Shown here: positions 8,238-15,427 of the stretch, piece after piece
Layout: every line of letters starts with the position of its first letter
Position numbering within the stretch: the stretch's first letter is position 1
From: Fibrobacter sp.
Lineage (GTDB): Bacteria; Fibrobacterota; Fibrobacteria; Fibrobacterales; Fibrobacteraceae
DNA: 64,000 bases
Direction: 5' to 3'
NCBI GenBank assembly: GCA_017649565.1
Contig: JAGCGO010000066.1
Coordinates: 1 to 64,000, forward strand
The notes under the pieces: model-generated
Told to the model about the DNA's origin: nothing
The model's database searches: none
What the model saw: only the letters and a program-made list of their open reading frames with translations
Translations under genes and position numbers: made by a program

Positions 8238-8759
8238 TCAGTCTTCGGACGATTTCGGCCCTACACCGAACATCCTGGTACTTTCTTCTTGGTCTAGGGC
8301 CTTCAATTTTTTTAAGTAGGCGACCTCTGCTTTAAGGTACTGGTTCTCCTCCCTGAGCAGTTCGAGTTCGGTCATCCCGTCACGTTTTTTCTTCGGTCTT
8401 GGCATCCTTGGTTGGCCCCTTTGAGGCTTTTTGTCTTTAAGATTGTCATAGCCGCCTTGTCGAAATTTTTTCAGCCAATCTTTGAGCGTATGTCTGCTTA
8501 TTTCGAACTTGGCGCATGTTTCCACATAAGATAGCGATTTCTTTATGACCGAATCAACCGCGGCCTTTCTTGTTTTCCAATCTGTAGGACGCCCTATGCG
8601 GGGCTTGACTTGGAATATGCCGGTAAGATGATACATCCGGCACCTATGCTTGACGTCTCGCTCTGAAAGACCCACAATTCTTGATATGGACCTAGGATTT
8701 ACGCCTTCCTTGCATAAATCAAAGGCTTTTTGCCATTCAGCTTCTTTATAGTGATTCAT
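8238..8759 (-). CDS. IS3-family transposase OrfA (helix-turn-helix)
   Basis: A 173-residue DNA-binding subunit. Two helix-turn-helix-like segments are visible (NPRSISRIVGLSERDVKHRCR and SYVETCAKFEISRHTLKDWLKKFRQGGYDNL). A basic Pro-rich linker and a leucine-zipper-like coiled coil follow (MTELELLREENQYLKAEVAYLKKLKAL), as is usual for IS3 OrfA. It starts 25 bases inside the right end of the element. Confidence 0.9.
   Translation of the reverse strand: MNHYKEAEWQKAFDLCKEGVNPRSISRIVGLSERDVKHRCRMYHLTGIFQVKPRIGRPTDWKTRKAAVDSVIKKSLSYVETCAKFEISRHTLKDWLKKFRQGGYDNLKDKKPQRGQPRMPRPKKKRDGMTELELLREENQYLKAEVAYLKKLKALDQEESTRMFGVGPKSSED
8307..8313 (-). promoter_or_regulatory. Probable -1 frameshift heptamer of the IS (A AAA AAA)
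   Basis: On the minus strand orfA reads TTA AAA AAA TTG. The A AAA AAA heptamer is in the phase required for a -1 slip, and the -1 frame is open from there through orfB. IS3-family elements commonly make OrfAB by such slippage on A-rich heptamers. Confidence 0.65.
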
Positions 8760-8800
8760 AAATCCTCAAAAGTTGTGTCCAACTTTTGGGGTTCACATCA

Positions 8801-8805
8801 CCCGC
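8801..8805. repeat. Target-site duplication, right (CCCGC)
   Basis: CCCGC directly after the right end of the IS, matching 7379-7383. Beyond it, to 8978, is non-coding DNA with a hairpin around GGGCTAAAGCCC (8828-8839; outer arms TCACT/AGTGA). Confidence 0.75.
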
Positions 8806-8978
8806 AAGGGGGATCATGGATCACTAAGGGCTAAAGCCCAAGTGACCAAAGAGATCAAGTCGGGGAAGACATATAGTATTCCCCCCATTTTTCGGCTTGG
8901 TTTCTAAACTTTTGCAAAAAAATTATATAAATTCATAGAAAACTTTGTATTTTAAGAACAAACAAACAGGAGCAATCC

Positions 8979-9518
8979 ATGAAGAAACTCTACATTTTTG
9001 CCCTTATGGTGGCTTTCCTTGTAACCGCAGCCGTCGCCGACGAAGATCCACCTCCTCGTGGCAAGGCCGCTACCATCACCATCATCACCAACCCGCCTAA
9101 CAGCGAAGTCTACCTCGGTGGTGAACTCCTGGGCAACAGCCCCATCGAAAACCGCGCCGTCAAGTCGGGCCGTCAGACGCTCGTCGTCATTGACCAGGGC
9201 TATGAGCTCGTGAACCAGCGCGTGAACGTGTGGCCGGGCAACGACAAGCGCAACACCTTCGACTACGGCACCAAGATTCCCAAGGGCCACGTCAAGGTCA
9301 CGACCAAGCCGGGCAAGTGCCTCATCTACGTCGACGGTGAAAACTCCGACAAGACCGACGGCGCCCCGCTCACCATCCACAACCTGGATGCCGGTGACCA
9401 CGTGATTCGCGCAGAATGCAGCAACCGCAAGTCTGCCGAAACCCTCGTGACCGTCAAGGGCGAAGAAACTATCGAAGTTGAACTCGACGCCACTGCCGGC
9501 GGCAAGAAGAAAAAGTAA
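8979..9518 (+). CDS. Secreted PEGA-domain protein
   Basis: A 179-residue exported protein with signal peptide MKKLYIFALMVAFLVTAAVA. Two PEGA-type modules follow: ATITIITNPPNSEVYLGGELLGNSPIENRAV (about 31-75) and HVKVTTKPGKCLIYVDGENSDKTDGAPLTIHNLDAGDHVI (about 105-150), ending in a lysine-rich tail. PEGA modules occur in surface proteins and are thought to bind other envelope components; no enzyme activity is expected. AGGAG six bases before the ATG supports the start, and TTTGTATTTT at 8944-8953 may be the promoter -10 region. It precedes the LpoB-like gene but is separated from it by a terminator. Confidence 0.8.
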   Translation: MKKLYIFALMVAFLVTAAVADEDPPPRGKAATITIITNPPNSEVYLGGELLGNSPIENRAVKSGRQTLVVIDQGYELVNQRVNVWPGNDKRNTFDYGTKIPKGHVKVTTKPGKCLIYVDGENSDKTDGAPLTIHNLDAGDHVIRAECSNRKSAETLVTVKGEETIEVELDATAGGKKKK

Positions 9519-9540
9519 TCTTACCGCTTATCGGCTAAAA

Positions 9541-9575
9541 GAGACTGGAGCCTCCACTGGAGGCTCTCTTTTTTT
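9541..9575 (+). terminator. Rho-independent terminator
   Basis: GAGCCTCC-ACT-GGAGGCTC perfect hairpin followed by TCTTTTTTT, 23 bases after the PEGA gene stop. Confidence 0.9.
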
Positions 9576-9611
9576 ATATTTAGGTACGTAAAACTTAACC
9601 AGGAGAATAAC

Positions 9612-10220
9612 ATGTCCAAATTGTTCAAGGTCTGCCTGTTCGCATCCCTCGCCTTCTTCATCGGCTGCAGCGACAGCGGCAAGAAGGTCACCCGCATCGA
9701 CACGAATTCCGTGACCGATCTTTCCGGTGCCTGGAACGACACCGACTCCCGCCTCGTCGCCGAGGAAATGATCAACGACTGCCTGGGCCGTCCCTGGTAC
9801 GACAACATGATCCAGAACAAGGGCGGAGCCGTCCCAACCGTCGTCATCGGCAAGGTCGCGAACAAGAGCCACGAGCACATCAACATCGAAACCTTCATCA
9901 AGGACATGGAGCGCACGCTCATCAATTCCGGCCGTGTCGACTTCGTCGCGAACGCCCAGGAACGTGCTGAACTCCGCAACGAGCTCGCCAGCCAGGCCGG
10001 CAACGCTACGGCCGACACCCAGAAGCAGGCCGGTCAGGAAATCGGTGCCGACCTCATGCTCACGGGCACCATCACCTCTATCGTCGACCAGGAAGGCGGC
10101 GACCAGGTCGTGTACTACCAGGTCGACCTCGAGCTCACCGACATCCAGAGCCATCGCAAGGTCTGGATCGGCGACAAGAAGATCAAGAAGTTCATCTCCA
10201 AGAACGGCGTGAAGCTGTAA
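9612..10220 (+). CDS. LpoB-like penicillin-binding protein activator lipoprotein
   Basis: A 202-residue outer-membrane-type lipoprotein with lipobox FFIGC (Cys about residue 19). The body from about residue 70 has the LpoB family layout: VPTVVIGKVANKSHEHINIETFIKDMERTLINSG, then GADLMLTGTITS, and a final strand of the type VWIGDKKIKKFI. In enterobacteria LpoB stimulates the peptidoglycan synthase PBP1b; a similar role here is inferred. AGGAG stands six bases before the ATG. The COG3014-like lipoprotein gene follows after 38 bases, an association known from other genomes with LpoB homologues. Confidence 0.8.
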   Translation: MSKLFKVCLFASLAFFIGCSDSGKKVTRIDTNSVTDLSGAWNDTDSRLVAEEMINDCLGRPWYDNMIQNKGGAVPTVVIGKVANKSHEHINIETFIKDMERTLINSGRVDFVANAQERAELRNELASQAGNATADTQKQAGQEIGADLMLTGTITSIVDQEGGDQVVYYQVDLELTDIQSHRKVWIGDKKIKKFISKNGVKL

Positions 10221-10222
10221 TT

Positions 10223-10264
10223 GGTGATTAGTAGGAAGTTAGAAGTAGGAAGTAGGCAGTGGTT
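10223..10264. repeat. Heptanucleotide-phase array 2, overlapping a gene start
   Basis: Six 7-bp words in register, among them AGTAGGA twice, AGTTAGA, AGTAGGC and AGTGGTT. The array begins three bases after the LpoB-like gene stop and its last word contains the GTG start codon of the next gene. Confidence 0.75.
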
Positions 10265-11665
10265 ACGTTGAAGCGGCTCCTTCTACTGCTCGTTGCGCTT
10301 TTGTTGGCGTCATGCGCCAACAAGTCCATGACGCGCTACGAAGAGCTTGCGCAGCCCCTCGAAAAGAAGGGCATCGACGCGACCATCGAGAAGATGAAAA
10401 AGGACCAGGATGACCTGTACGGGTCGAACAGCGAGTTCCTCTACTACTTCGACCTCGGCTGCCTCAACCACTACAAACGCAACTTCAAGGAAAGCGCGGC
10501 AAACTTCGCCAAGGCGGAGCAGATCTACGAAGATCTCTACACCAAGTCCGTCACGAACGAGGCCGCAGCCATTGTCACTAACGACAATACGCGCCCGTAC
10601 AGAGCGAGGCCCTTCGAGCTCCTGCTCATGTACGAGTTCCAGATACTCAACTACCTCGCCATGATGGACGTCGACGGCGCAATGGTGGAAGTCAGGCGCT
10701 CCCAGATAGCGATGAACGCCCTTTACCAGAAGGACCAGAAGAAGGTCAACGACAACGGCCTCCTGCGCTACCTGTCGGCCATGGTCTACGAGCTGGACGG
10801 CTCTCCCGACGATGCCGCTATCGCCTACATCAATACAGTCAAGGCCTACAAGGAAGGCAAGATCAAGGTACCCGACGAGGTGCTCGAATTTGTCACCGAG
10901 GGCCTGGTCCACGCAGACCGCGAAAACGACCTCGTGGGGCTCGGCGTGCAAGTGCCCGGGATAACGCCCAAGGCTTCCGCCATCCGAAACGAAGGCCAGG
11001 AAATCATTGTCATCGGGTACGCCGGACACAGCCCCATTTTGGGCGAGCTCTACATGTCGGGCACGTTCATCAGCGGCGGCGTCATGAACCTCACCTACAA
11101 GGACGGCGAGACAGGCAAGCTCAGCACCTTCACGCTGGTGGCCCCGCCGGTGACAGGAGCCGGAACCGGCGAATCCTTCCACATCGGCTTCTCGCTGCCC
11201 GAAATAAGAAAACTGCAAAACAGGGTGGACCATTTCGAAGTCTCGCTGGACAATTCCCGCAGAATCCGCCCTGAAATGGTAATGGCCGTGGACGAGGAAC
11301 TCAAGCAGAACATGGAAGACGAAAAGTCCTCGACAGTCACGCGCACGGCCGTCCGTGTCATTTTGCGCACCATCGCGGCACAGAAGGCCAAGCAGGCCAT
11401 GAAGACGGACAATATCCTCCTGAACCTCCTCACGAGCATCGGTACTGACGTGGCGCAGAGCCAGATCGAGCAGGCCGACCTCCGCGTAGGGCTTTTCATG
11501 CCCCATTCCCTGTTCATGACGCGCATTCCTGTCACGACGGGCAACCACAAGGTCGTCGTCACAGCGAACGGCAGGAACGGGGAGACCGTCGAACTCTTCG
11601 AATTCGACAAGCTCAACGTCGCCAAGGGCCAGAAAGTCTTCCTCATCGTCCCCTCCATCCGGTAG
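10259..11665 (+). CDS. COG3014-like lipoprotein with TPR-like repeats
   Basis: A 468-residue lipoprotein. A short hydrophobic signal (LKRLLLLLVALLLASC) ends in lipobox LLASC. The N-terminal 200 residues contain TPR-like helices (LYYFDLGCLNHYKRNFKESAANFAKAEQIYEDL; GLLRYLSAMVYELDGSPDDAAIAYINTV), and the YEFQILNYLAMMDVDGAMVEVRR stretch is typical of the COG3014 family found beside LpoB homologues. The C-terminal half is beta-rich and of unknown role. The start is unusual: GTG 10259 lies within a heptad repeat array whose AGTAGG word acts as the only Shine-Dalgarno-like sequence; TTG 10268 is the alternative. Probably works with the upstream LpoB-like lipoprotein. Confidence 0.8.
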   Translation: MVTLKRLLLLLVALLLASCANKSMTRYEELAQPLEKKGIDATIEKMKKDQDDLYGSNSEFLYYFDLGCLNHYKRNFKESAANFAKAEQIYEDLYTKSVTNEAAAIVTNDNTRPYRARPFELLLMYEFQILNYLAMMDVDGAMVEVRRSQIAMNALYQKDQKKVNDNGLLRYLSAMVYELDGSPDDAAIAYINTVKAYKEGKIKVPDEVLEFVTEGLVHADRENDLVGLGVQVPGITPKASAIRNEGQEIIVIGYAGHSPILGELYMSGTFISGGVMNLTYKDGETGKLSTFTLVAPPVTGAGTGESFHIGFSLPEIRKLQNRVDHFEVSLDNSRRIRPEMVMAVDEELKQNMEDEKSSTVTRTAVRVILRTIAAQKAKQAMKTDNILLNLLTSIGTDVAQSQIEQADLRVGLFMPHSLFMTRIPVTTGNHKVVVTANGRNGETVELFEFDKLNVAKGQKVFLIVPSIR

Positions 11666-11695
11666 GGAACCAAGGCCTCACACGGGCAAGCTTTG

Positions 11696-11744
11696 CCAGC
11701 ATAGCATTACCAGCACAGCCCTTCCAGCACAGCATTCCCTAAGC
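11696..11744. repeat. 14-bp-period direct repeats
   Basis: CCAGCAT AGCATTA, CCAGCAC AGCCCTT, CCAGCAC AGCATTC and further 7-bp words follow each other with a 14-bp period. It lies in the 343-bp gene-free stretch 11666-12008, which otherwise holds only inverted repeats and AT-rich upstream DNA. Confidence 0.55.
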
Positions 11745-11826
11745 AATAGCGGGAATACTGTATAGTCATACCCCCTCCCTCCATCGTCTAGAGAATTAAG
11801 CGTCGGCCGGGGAAGGGGAGGGTGCA

Positions 11827-11880
11827 GGGAGGGGACCGGGCGGCCTTCGCAACTCCGAGCGTGGTCCCCTCCCGCATTTT
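11827..11880 (+). terminator. Long inverted repeat, probable terminator
   Basis: GGGAGGGGACC (11827-11837) and GGTCCCCTCCC (11863-11873) form a perfect 11-bp stem with a 25-base loop, followed by GCATTTTTAT. It could terminate the lipoprotein operon. The right arm plus flank (GGTCCCCTCCCGC) closely matches 7370-7383 at the IS target site, so this is also a repeated element. Confidence 0.55.
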
Positions 11881-12008
11881 TATAAAAAAAACTCCCGTTA
11901 AGGGTACTTTCCACAAAAAAAGAGGTATTTTTAACCCGGCCTGTGTTCCGACCGGCAATTTTTCTTTATTTTTAATCCGAGAAGGAAAAATTTTATCAGG
12001 AGCGCAAT

Positions 12009-12818
12009 ATGAACTTTAAAATTATCGCCGCAGCGGCAGCATTACTTGCAACGCAATCGTTCGCTATCATTGGCGTTGGTGCCCATTATGCACCCGGTTT
12101 CGGCACAAAGATGAAGGCAGGCCCCAAGGCTAAAGTGGCCGACAACATCAATTTCAGCCACGAAGGCTTCGACGAGATGATGCAGGGCTTCGGTTTCAAG
12201 CTCTGGATCGACCTACTCCCGATTATCGACATTGAAGGTACCCTCAACATCCAGTTCGGCTCCTACGATGCAAGTCTTTACGTCGTGAACCCGACTTCCG
12301 GCGCCGAAAACGAAATCCCCCTCGAAATTGAACTGGCCGGTACCCCGTTCGCCAAGGCCAACCCGAAGTACGTGTCCATGAACGGCGACCTTTCTATCAC
12401 TTATCCCATTACTTCGCTCCCGATCATCCGCCCCTACATCGGTGGCGGTCTGACCGTCTTCGCGAACAGCTTCATCCTGAACCAGGCCTACGTTTCCGGC
12501 CTGATTGACGACCCGACCCTCCAGCAAATGATTGCGAAGGCCGCCGAGGGAGGAACAACTCCGGAAGAAATTCAGCAGCAGCAGGCTAAACTCCAAGAAA
12601 CCGGAGAAGCCCTCAAGGAACGCGTCCAGGAAAAGGCCGCGAAGGAAAGCATCAAGACAAGCATCGGCGGCCACGCCCTCGTCGGTTTCCGCCTGAAACT
12701 CCCCATTATCCCCATTGCCGCCTACTGTAACTTCAAGTACTACTTTGGCGGCGACTATCCGAAGGAAATTGACGCCGGCCACATGACTCTCGAAGTCGGC
12801 GGCGGCCTAGCCATTTAG
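12009..12818 (+). CDS. Outer-membrane-type protein of unknown function
   Basis: A 269-residue exported protein, signal peptide MNFKIIAAAAALLATQSFA. Alternating hydrophobic strands, Gly-rich turns (IGVGAHYAPGFG, RPYIGGGLTVFANSF) and the terminal strand MTLEVGGGLAI suggest an outer-membrane beta-barrel. A charged helical insert at about residues 170-215 (TPEEIQQQQAKLQETGEALKERVQEKAAK) would form a coiled coil. I do not recognise a named family. AGGAG precedes the ATG by six bases. It is 26 bases upstream of the response regulator gene and probably shares its transcript. Confidence 0.7.
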   Translation: MNFKIIAAAAALLATQSFAIIGVGAHYAPGFGTKMKAGPKAKVADNINFSHEGFDEMMQGFGFKLWIDLLPIIDIEGTLNIQFGSYDASLYVVNPTSGAENEIPLEIELAGTPFAKANPKYVSMNGDLSITYPITSLPIIRPYIGGGLTVFANSFILNQAYVSGLIDDPTLQQMIAKAAEGGTTPEEIQQQQAKLQETGEALKERVQEKAAKESIKTSIGGHALVGFRLKLPIIPIAAYCNFKYYFGGDYPKEIDAGHMTLEVGGGLAI

Positions 12819-12844
12819 AATTGAGGTCAAATAAAGGAACAAAA

Positions 12845-13573
12845 ATGACACAGAATACGAGCAGCACGAATATTCTCATTATCGAAGACGAAATTGCAAT
12901 CGCCGAAGGTCTCGTGGACCTTTGCGAACTGAACGGCTACAGCGTCAAGCATGTGGCCGACGGTGAAAGCGGCCTTAACGAGGCCCTGACCGGACAGTAC
13001 GGACTTGTCCTCCTTGACCTCATGCTTCCGGGTATGGACGGCTTTACCGTCTGCGACAAGATCCGCGAAAAGGACAAGAGCCTGCCGATCATCATCCTTT
13101 CTGCAAAGAACGCCGACGAGGACATCATCAATGGCCTCAAGTACGGCGCCGATGACTACGTGCCGAAGCCGTTCTCCGTGCCGATGCTCCTCGCCCGTAT
13201 TGAAGCCGTGCTGCGCCGCAGCCGCCAGACCATGGAAAACGAAGGCAAGCTCGTCGCCGGCAACCTCCGCGTAAACTTCCGCGAATACACCGGTACCCGC
13301 GGCACCGAAGAACTCGCATTCACCCGCAAGGAAATCGAAATTCTCGAATATCTGTGGAACAACCGCGACCACGCCGTGCCCCGCGCCGAACTTCTCAAGA
13401 AGGTCTGGGGCTACGAGAACGCCGAATCCGTGGATACCCGTACGGTGGACATCCATATCACGAAACTCCGCAAGAAAATCGAAGACGATCCCTCTCACCC
13501 GAAACTGCTCGTCACGTTCCGCGGCGAGGGCTACCAAATGCGCTCTACGCCTGAATGCGAAAAATCCACTTAA
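12845..13573 (+). CDS. OmpR/PhoB-family response regulator
   Basis: A 242-residue transcription regulator. The receiver domain (residues 8-125) has the acidic pair in IIEDE, the phospho-acceptor Asp58 in LLDLMLPG, and the KPF switch lysine in YVPKPFSVP. A winged-helix DNA-binding domain follows (FTRKEIEILEYLWNNRDHAVPRAELLKKVWGYEN ... VDIHITKLRKKIEDDPSHPKLLVTFRGEGYQM). The upstream TTG at 12821 also opens the frame, but AAGGA six bases before ATG 12845 decides the start. It overlaps the histidine kinase gene by 19 bases, so the two are translated together. Confidence 0.95.
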   Translation: MTQNTSSTNILIIEDEIAIAEGLVDLCELNGYSVKHVADGESGLNEALTGQYGLVLLDLMLPGMDGFTVCDKIREKDKSLPIIILSAKNADEDIINGLKYGADDYVPKPFSVPMLLARIEAVLRRSRQTMENEGKLVAGNLRVNFREYTGTRGTEELAFTRKEIEILEYLWNNRDHAVPRAELLKKVWGYENAESVDTRTVDIHITKLRKKIEDDPSHPKLLVTFRGEGYQMRSTPECEKST

Positions 13574-15357
13574 TATTCGTCGCGATATTCTTTGCAATTT
13601 CTATACCGGTCATCGTCCTGTTGACCCATTCGTATAAGCAATTGCAACTGAACGCGCAATACGCCTACAAGGAACACGCCTTCCTGGTTCTGCAGATGCT
13701 CAACCAGCGTTTTGTGGACGACATGGCCATCGAGGACCAGCGGTCGTATTCCGAGTACCGATTCATCCGCGCCGTGCCCGTTATCGGCGGCGAAGAGATT
13801 ACGCTTTCCGAGTTGGCCAACTTCCCCCTCCGGAGCCATTTCAAGGGTATTGTCGGGCATTTCCAGATGGATCCCGACGGCACGCTGCGCACCCCCATCC
13901 TCCCCGACGGCGTCCTCGAGAAAATCCCGATGGCCGACCGCAACAAGCGCGAGGCGGTGCTCTACAAGCTCCAGACCATCCTCATGAAGCAGAACTTCAG
14001 GATTGGCGAAATCAACAACAGCAAGCCGCAACCCCGCGATTCCATCGAATCCGTGCTTGACCAGATCTACAAGCAGGATCTCGGGCTCAACAGCAAGGGC
14101 CAGAAAAAGACGCAGCTCAAGAGGGAAAAGCGTTTTGAACAAACTTCCGAAAAGGAATCATTCGCGTTCAACGTGGAATCGGCCAAGATGGACGCCTTCG
14201 GCCTCTTGCGCACCAACATCGACACGACGCACGTGATGGAAGTGGAAATCGAGCCTTTCCAGGCGACCTTCGACAACACGCACATCATCTTCTACCGCAA
14301 CGTGAAGCGCGGCACCGAAATCTTCGTGCAGGGTTTCATCGTGGAACTGCGCACCTACCTCATGAGCCTCGTCTCGAACGAGATCAAGTTCTACCCGCAG
14401 GAACAGAACCTGGTTATCGAATTCATGAACCAGAACAGGACGCTCCTCGCCTACGGCGACAGGTACAAGACCTCCACGTTGCTGCTGACATCGCCGCTGC
14501 CCTCGCCTCTTGCAAATATTACCCTGAACATGTACGTCACGCAGAAGGAAAGCGCCCCCGGAAGCGGCATCCTCCTGTTCCTCGGCATCATCATGCTCGT
14601 CGTGCTCGCCGGCGGTCTCATCTGCATCTACAAGCTCACGCAGAGCCAGCTCGCGCTCGCCTCCAAGCGCCAGGACTTCGTCTCCGCGGTGAGTCACGAA
14701 CTGAAGACCCCGCTGACCGCCATCCGCATGTACGCGGAACTTCTGCAGAACTCCTGGGTGGCCAACGAAGAGAAGCGCCAGAAGTACTACAACCAGATCG
14801 CAAGCGAAACCGAGCGCCTCACGCGACTCATCCAGAACGTGCTGAACCTCTCCAAGCTCGACGGCAACCGCTGGAACGTGCAGCTGCGCCGCGACCGGCC
14901 GAAGGGCGTGCTCGACGACTTTGTCGCGACCTACAGCAAGAACGTCGAGAAGCAGGGCTTCGAGCTCACCGTGTCTTCCGATACCGACGTCAAGGACATC
15001 ACGCTGATGATGGACCGCGACGCCATCATGCAGATATTGATGAACCTCGTGGACAACTCGCTCAAGTTCTCGAAGAACGCAGACTACAAGATGATCAACA
15101 TCGAGCTGCGCCTCAAGGACACCGACCTCTATCTTGCCGTGCGCGACTACGGTCCGGGCATCCCGCAGTCCGAAATGACGAGAGTGTTCCAGGAATTCTA
15201 CCGCGTGGAAAACGAGATGACTCGCCAGACGAGCGGTACGGGCATCGGCCTTTCGATGGTGAAGAAACTCTGCACGCTCACCAACATGAAGATCGAACTC
15301 GAGAACGCGAATCCTGGCCTGCGTACGAAGATACACTTCCCGCCCTTGTCCATCTAG
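13555..15357 (+). CDS. Sensor histidine kinase
   Basis: A 600-residue membrane sensor kinase. TM1 is at residues 5-25 and TM2 at about 345-365 (ILLFLGIIMLVVLAGGLICIY), leaving a sensing region of about 320 residues outside the inner membrane that I cannot assign to a family. The HisKA domain holds the phospho-acceptor His381 in SHELKTPLTAIRMYAE, and the ATPase domain has N (NLVDNSLKFS), G1 (DYGPGIP), F (FQEFYR) and G2 (GTGIGLSMV) boxes. No obvious HAMP domain separates TM2 from HisKA. Cognate partner of the overlapping upstream response regulator; the signal is unknown. Confidence 0.95.
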   Translation: MRKIHLIFVAIFFAISIPVIVLLTHSYKQLQLNAQYAYKEHAFLVLQMLNQRFVDDMAIEDQRSYSEYRFIRAVPVIGGEEITLSELANFPLRSHFKGIVGHFQMDPDGTLRTPILPDGVLEKIPMADRNKREAVLYKLQTILMKQNFRIGEINNSKPQPRDSIESVLDQIYKQDLGLNSKGQKKTQLKREKRFEQTSEKESFAFNVESAKMDAFGLLRTNIDTTHVMEVEIEPFQATFDNTHIIFYRNVKRGTEIFVQGFIVELRTYLMSLVSNEIKFYPQEQNLVIEFMNQNRTLLAYGDRYKTSTLLLTSPLPSPLANITLNMYVTQKESAPGSGILLFLGIIMLVVLAGGLICIYKLTQSQLALASKRQDFVSAVSHELKTPLTAIRMYAELLQNSWVANEEKRQKYYNQIASETERLTRLIQNVLNLSKLDGNRWNVQLRRDRPKGVLDDFVATYSKNVEKQGFELTVSSDTDVKDITLMMDRDAIMQILMNLVDNSLKFSKNADYKMINIELRLKDTDLYLAVRDYGPGIPQSEMTRVFQEFYRVENEMTRQTSGTGIGLSMVKKLCTLTNMKIELENANPGLRTKIHFPPLSI

Positions 15358-15427
15358 TGCACGAAAATTTTGTATTTTCAGTACGGCGTTTTAGGCGCCC
15401 GGCTCGCACAAGCCAAAGGATATTCGC

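Larger units (their letters stand above)
7384..8800 (-). mobile_element. IS3-family insertion sequence (IS150-like)
   Basis: A complete element of 1417 bp. The left end reads TGAACTGACCCCAAAAAGTT and the right end, on the minus strand, TGATGTGAACCCCAAAAGTT, both continuing with GGACA; these are imperfect terminal inverted repeats of the IS150 type. CCCGC is present directly on both sides as a 5-bp duplication. Two overlapping-phase reading frames (orfA, then orfB in the -1 frame) are both intact. The intact frames and perfect duplication suggest a fairly recent insertion. Confidence 0.9.
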
